A stretch of DNA of 64,000 nucleotides, from positions 434,001 through 498,000 of the forward strand of contig NZ_SODF01000002.1 of NCBI RefSeq assembly GCF_004365875.1, given 5' to 3'. Shown here one piece after another: positions 61,692-64,000 of the stretch; positions within the stretch are counted from its first letter, which is position 1; every line of letters starts with the position of its first letter. The stretch comes from Kribbella kalugense (lineage in GTDB: Bacteria; Actinomycetota; Actinomycetes; Propionibacteriales; Kribbellaceae). Below the pieces are notes generated by a model that worked only from the letters and a program-made list of their open reading frames with translations, had not been told where the DNA came from and did not search any database. Both the position numbers and the translations under genes were made by a program.

Positions 61692-62423
61692 ATGTCAACC
61701 ACAGAAGGAGATTCGGTGCAGGAACATGTAGTGATCGTGGGCGGAAGTTCCGGGATGGGGCGAGCGCTCGCAGAGGAGCTTGTTGCCCAGGGCAGCGAAG
61801 TGACGGTCGCCGGCCGGTCGCCTGACAAGCTCGACGCAGTACGGCGGGAACTCGGCGTACAGACCGTTGCCATGGACATCGGAGTCGAGGAAGACATCGA
61901 GCGGCTCTTCGCGACCACCGGCAAGGTGAACCACATCGTCACCACGGCTGCCGACGTCGGCGGTGCCTACCAGCCGATCAGCGAGTACGACGTGAACGCG
62001 GCGCGCTCGGCGGTCGACTCCAAGTTGTTCGGCCCGTTGCTGCTCGCCAAACACGGCGCGTCCATGCTCGAACCCGGCGGCTCGATTGTGTTCACCTCGG
62101 GCATCGCGGCGTACCGCCCGGGACCGCGCGCGTCGTTGCTCGCGGCACTCAACGGCGCGCTGGCCTCGCTCGCCGCGGCGCTCGCGGTCGAGCTCGCGCC
62201 GATCCGGGTCAACGTGGTGTCACCCGGCTGGGTCGACACCACGATCTGGCAGGACGTGGCCGGCGATGCCGCGGCCGCGACCCTGGCCGCGATGGCGGCC
62301 CGTCTCCCGGCCGGCCGGATCGGACGGACCCAGGACATCGCCGCCGCGATCATCGCCTTGCTGCGTAATGGTTTCATCACCGGCACCGTTCTACATGCCG
62401 ACGGCGGACACCGGCTGGTCTAG
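61692..62423 (+). CDS. Atypical short-chain dehydrogenase/reductase
   Basis: This 243-residue SDR has the cofactor motif VVIVGGSSGMGRALAEEL and an Arg in VAGRSPDKL that favours NADP. It has the C-terminal PIRVNVVSPGWVDT and GTVLHADGGHRLV. The catalytic YxxxK is missing: after the Ser in FTSGIAAYRP the helix reads RASLLAALNGALASL, without Tyr or Lys at the expected positions. Standard ketone reduction is therefore doubtful. An alternative start gives MQEHVVIVGG from the GTG at 61715. It follows the lysR-type gene. Confidence 0.88.
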   Translation: MSTTEGDSVQEHVVIVGGSSGMGRALAEELVAQGSEVTVAGRSPDKLDAVRRELGVQTVAMDIGVEEDIERLFATTGKVNHIVTTAADVGGAYQPISEYDVNAARSAVDSKLFGPLLLAKHGASMLEPGGSIVFTSGIAAYRPGPRASLLAALNGALASLAAALAVELAPIRVNVVSPGWVDTTIWQDVAGDAAAATLAAMAARLPAGRIGRTQDIAAAIIALLRNGFITGTVLHADGGHRLV

Positions 62424-62432
62424 AAGGGACAG

Positions 62433-63845
62433 CTACGGACGGCCGAAGAAGTTCGGCGCGATCCAGTAGTAGACGCTGGAGATCTGCACCGGCTTGCCGG
62501 TTCGGGGCGCGTGCACCATCTGCCCGTTGCCGATGTACATGGCGACGTGGTGGATGGTGGCCGGGTCGTTCGGGTTGGTGGCCCAGAAGATCAGGTCGCC
62601 GGGCCGCAGGTCGTCCTCGTTGATGTGCTGGATCTGCTCGTACTGCGCCGCGCTGTAGTGCGGCAGTTGGACCCCGGCCCGCTCCCAGGCACCCATCACC
62701 AGGCCGGAGCAGTCCCACCGCGACGGCCCGGTGGCACCCCACAGGTACATATCGCCGAGCTGCCGCAGCGCGAAGTTGATCGCGTCCCGCGCGTCACCGC
62801 CGCCCGAGCTGTGACCGCCACCGTTGTCACCGTTGTCGTCGTTGCGCCCCGGCGAGGAAGGCTTGTGCTTCGCCGGCTTCTTGCCGTGGTTCTTCTTCGC
62901 TTCCTCCCGCGCTTCCTTCGCCTCGCGGGCCCGCTCGGCCGCCTCGGCGCGCCGCTCGGCGGCCTCCCGGGCGGCGATCTTGCGCTTCAGCTCGGCGGCT
63001 TTCTTCGCGGCGATCGCGGCGGCTCGTTGTCGCGCAAGCTCCTCGAGCCCTCGCTGCCGCTGGGCGGCGACCTGCACAGACACGCTCTGCAGTACGGCGA
63101 GCTGTGCGATCGACTGCTTCCGCTGGACGCCGATCGCGGTCACGGCTGCCGCCTGCGCGGCCTCCGCATCCTCGGCGGCCTTCTTCGCCGCGGCGGCCTC
63201 ATCGGTCGCCTTCTTCACCTTCACAACCGCCTGGTCAGCCTGCACCTTGAACAGGTTCGTCATCACCTGGGTCGCCGAGAACCGCAGGTACGAACCCTGC
63301 ATCGCGGCCGACACCGAGTGCGCGGCCCCGGCCGAGTCGAGCAGGTCCTGCGGACCGTCAGCGGTGAACAGCGGCGCGATCTTCGCCACGTCGCCACCAC
63401 CCTGGTACGACGCGGCGGCGAAGCGGCCGATCTGCTGCCGCTGCGTGGCCAGCGTCTTCTGCGCCTCAGCTGCCCGGGCGGCAGCTGCGGCCGCCTCGGC
63501 CTTGGCCTGCTGCAGCCGGTAGATGGCGCCGTTGTAGGCCTCGTCGGCAATGCCGGACTGGATGCCGAGCTGCTCGAGCCGCGCGTTCGCCGCGGCCAGC
63601 TGGCGCTCGATCGCGGCGACCTGGCCGGCCTTCGAGGCGGCCGCCTGCTTGGCCCGCTCGACGGCGGCCTTGGACGGAATCACCGGCGGCTTCGGCTTGG
63701 CCGCGTCGGCCGCAAGGGGCTGGATGGCCATCGAGCCGGCCAGACAGATCGCGAGCACCCCGGAGAGCAGTGCTTTGCCTGCCCGACCGGTCTTCCCAGT
63801 GCTCCCGACCCGCCCGCCGGACGTAGCCCTCGAGGGGGTCCGCAT
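62433..63845 (-). CDS. NlpC/P60 endopeptidase with coiled-coil domain (RipA-like)
   Basis: This 470-residue secreted protein has a signal peptide (ALLSGVLAICLAGSMAIQPLAADA), a long Ala/Glu/Lys coiled coil (about 60-320), a Lys/Pro/Gly linker and a C-terminal NlpC/P60 domain. The catalytic Cys is in RWDCSGLV and the His in IHHVAMYIGNGQMVHAPR. It cuts peptidoglycan stem peptides during cell separation or growth. The coiled coil probably self-inhibits or contacts FtsEX-like partners, as in RipC/PcsB-type proteins. The ATG has GGAAGGA upstream. Confidence 0.93.
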   Translation of the reverse strand: MRTPSRATSGGRVGSTGKTGRAGKALLSGVLAICLAGSMAIQPLAADAAKPKPPVIPSKAAVERAKQAAASKAGQVAAIERQLAAANARLEQLGIQSGIADEAYNGAIYRLQQAKAEAAAAAARAAEAQKTLATQRQQIGRFAAASYQGGGDVAKIAPLFTADGPQDLLDSAGAAHSVSAAMQGSYLRFSATQVMTNLFKVQADQAVVKVKKATDEAAAAKKAAEDAEAAQAAAVTAIGVQRKQSIAQLAVLQSVSVQVAAQRQRGLEELARQRAAAIAAKKAAELKRKIAAREAAERRAEAAERAREAKEAREEAKKNHGKKPAKHKPSSPGRNDDNGDNGGGHSSGGGDARDAINFALRQLGDMYLWGATGPSRWDCSGLVMGAWERAGVQLPHYSAAQYEQIQHINEDDLRPGDLIFWATNPNDPATIHHVAMYIGNGQMVHAPRTGKPVQISSVYYWIAPNFFGRP

Positions 63846-63866
63846 CGGGATCGTTCCTTCCGCCGG

Positions 63867-63914
63867 TCACGAACCCCTTCCCCAGGGTTCGTGAGCTTTT
63901 GGTCCTCCTGGACC
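63867..63914 (-). promoter_or_regulatory. Structured leader of the NlpC/P60 gene
   Basis: Two hairpins lie in the leader: TCACGAACCC/GGGTTCGTGA with an 8-nt loop (63867-63894), and GGTCC/GGACC with a 4-nt loop (63901-63914). The first is 21 nt before the start codon. No T-run follows on the minus strand. The leader may continue past the window edge. Confidence 0.5.
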
Positions 63915-64000
63915 ACATACGTGACACTAGTTGCCTACAGCCCCATTGGGAACACTCTTCACACAAGTAACTTTGTTTCACCCGTGTGTCGACTTGACAA

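Overview
This 64 kb window is a chromosomal segment from a high-GC actinomycete. The codon bias is strongly GC-rich throughout. The backbone order radA, disA, mutY, filP/scy-like coiled-coil genes, clpC, lsr2, lysS, coaX, nadC, nadB, panC, nuoD2, folK, folB, folP, folE, ftsH, hpt, tilS, DUF2342 zincin, dacB, ppa is the classic actinobacterial arrangement (compare, from memory, Mycobacterium tuberculosis Rv3585-Rv3628). The extra efflux, ABC, multicopper oxidase and GH20 genes, together with short filP/scy-like genes and nadB-nadC lying beside panC, fit a Kribbella/Nocardioides-like soil actinomycete. The genus is an inference. I found no rRNA, tRNA, CRISPR array, prophage or insertion sequence.

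Layout. (1) 1-8.6 kb is accessory: the start of a GH20 hexosaminidase, an MFS exporter, a GNAT acetyltransferase, a methyltransferase, and a tightly overlapping four-gene unit at 3755-8586. That unit encodes a full-length but motif-dead ABC ATPase homologue, a sugar-binding lipoprotein, a fused double permease and a membrane-anchored TPR protein. It is the most unusual system in the window. (2) 8.6-16.1 kb is a genome-integrity block, radA-fabH-disA, then padR with an efflux pump and mutY. (3) 16.2-24.5 kb holds two DivIVA/FilP/Scy-like coiled-coil proteins, clpC with two ClgR-like boxes, lsr2 and lysS. (4) 24.5-32.4 kb is mixed membrane and redox functions: a DHA3 exporter with its divergent ArsR-type regulator and a phased operator, NfeD/SPFH, DedA, a lipoprotein, an AhpD-like protein, and a multicopper oxidase with a membrane partner.

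(5) 32.4-37.6 kb is the cofactor operon DUF2520-panC-nadB-nadC-coaX, in which CoaX has lost its catalytic N-terminal Asp. (6) 37.6-45.1 kb holds a 2H phosphoesterase, a tandem CbbX-type AAA+ protein, a long palindromic element, a MidA/NDUFAF7-like methyltransferase, two bacterial-PH membrane proteins and nuoD2. (7) 45.1-52.1 kb holds an AbiEi/DUF559-like protein, an inositol-phosphatase-like enzyme and the folate operon folP-(NTF2-like)-folB-folK-DUF3180, separated from folE by a secreted S1 protease. (8) 52.1-59 kb holds ftsH, hpt, tilS, a zincin, dacB and divergent ppa. (9) 59.3-64 kb holds a MarR/quinone oxidoreductase pair, a LysR gene, an atypical SDR and a coiled-coil NlpC/P60 endopeptidase.

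Two themes recur. Catalytically degenerate enzymes sit in otherwise normal contexts: the pseudo-ABC ATPase, CoaX D6A and an SDR without Tyr/Lys. Many genes also show a TANNNT-like -10 hexamer 6-8 nt before the start codon with no ribosome-binding site, which predicts leaderless transcripts. All coordinates, motifs and spacings were read by eye. Start codons marked as chosen rest on ribosome-binding sites, overlaps or family length, not on experiment.
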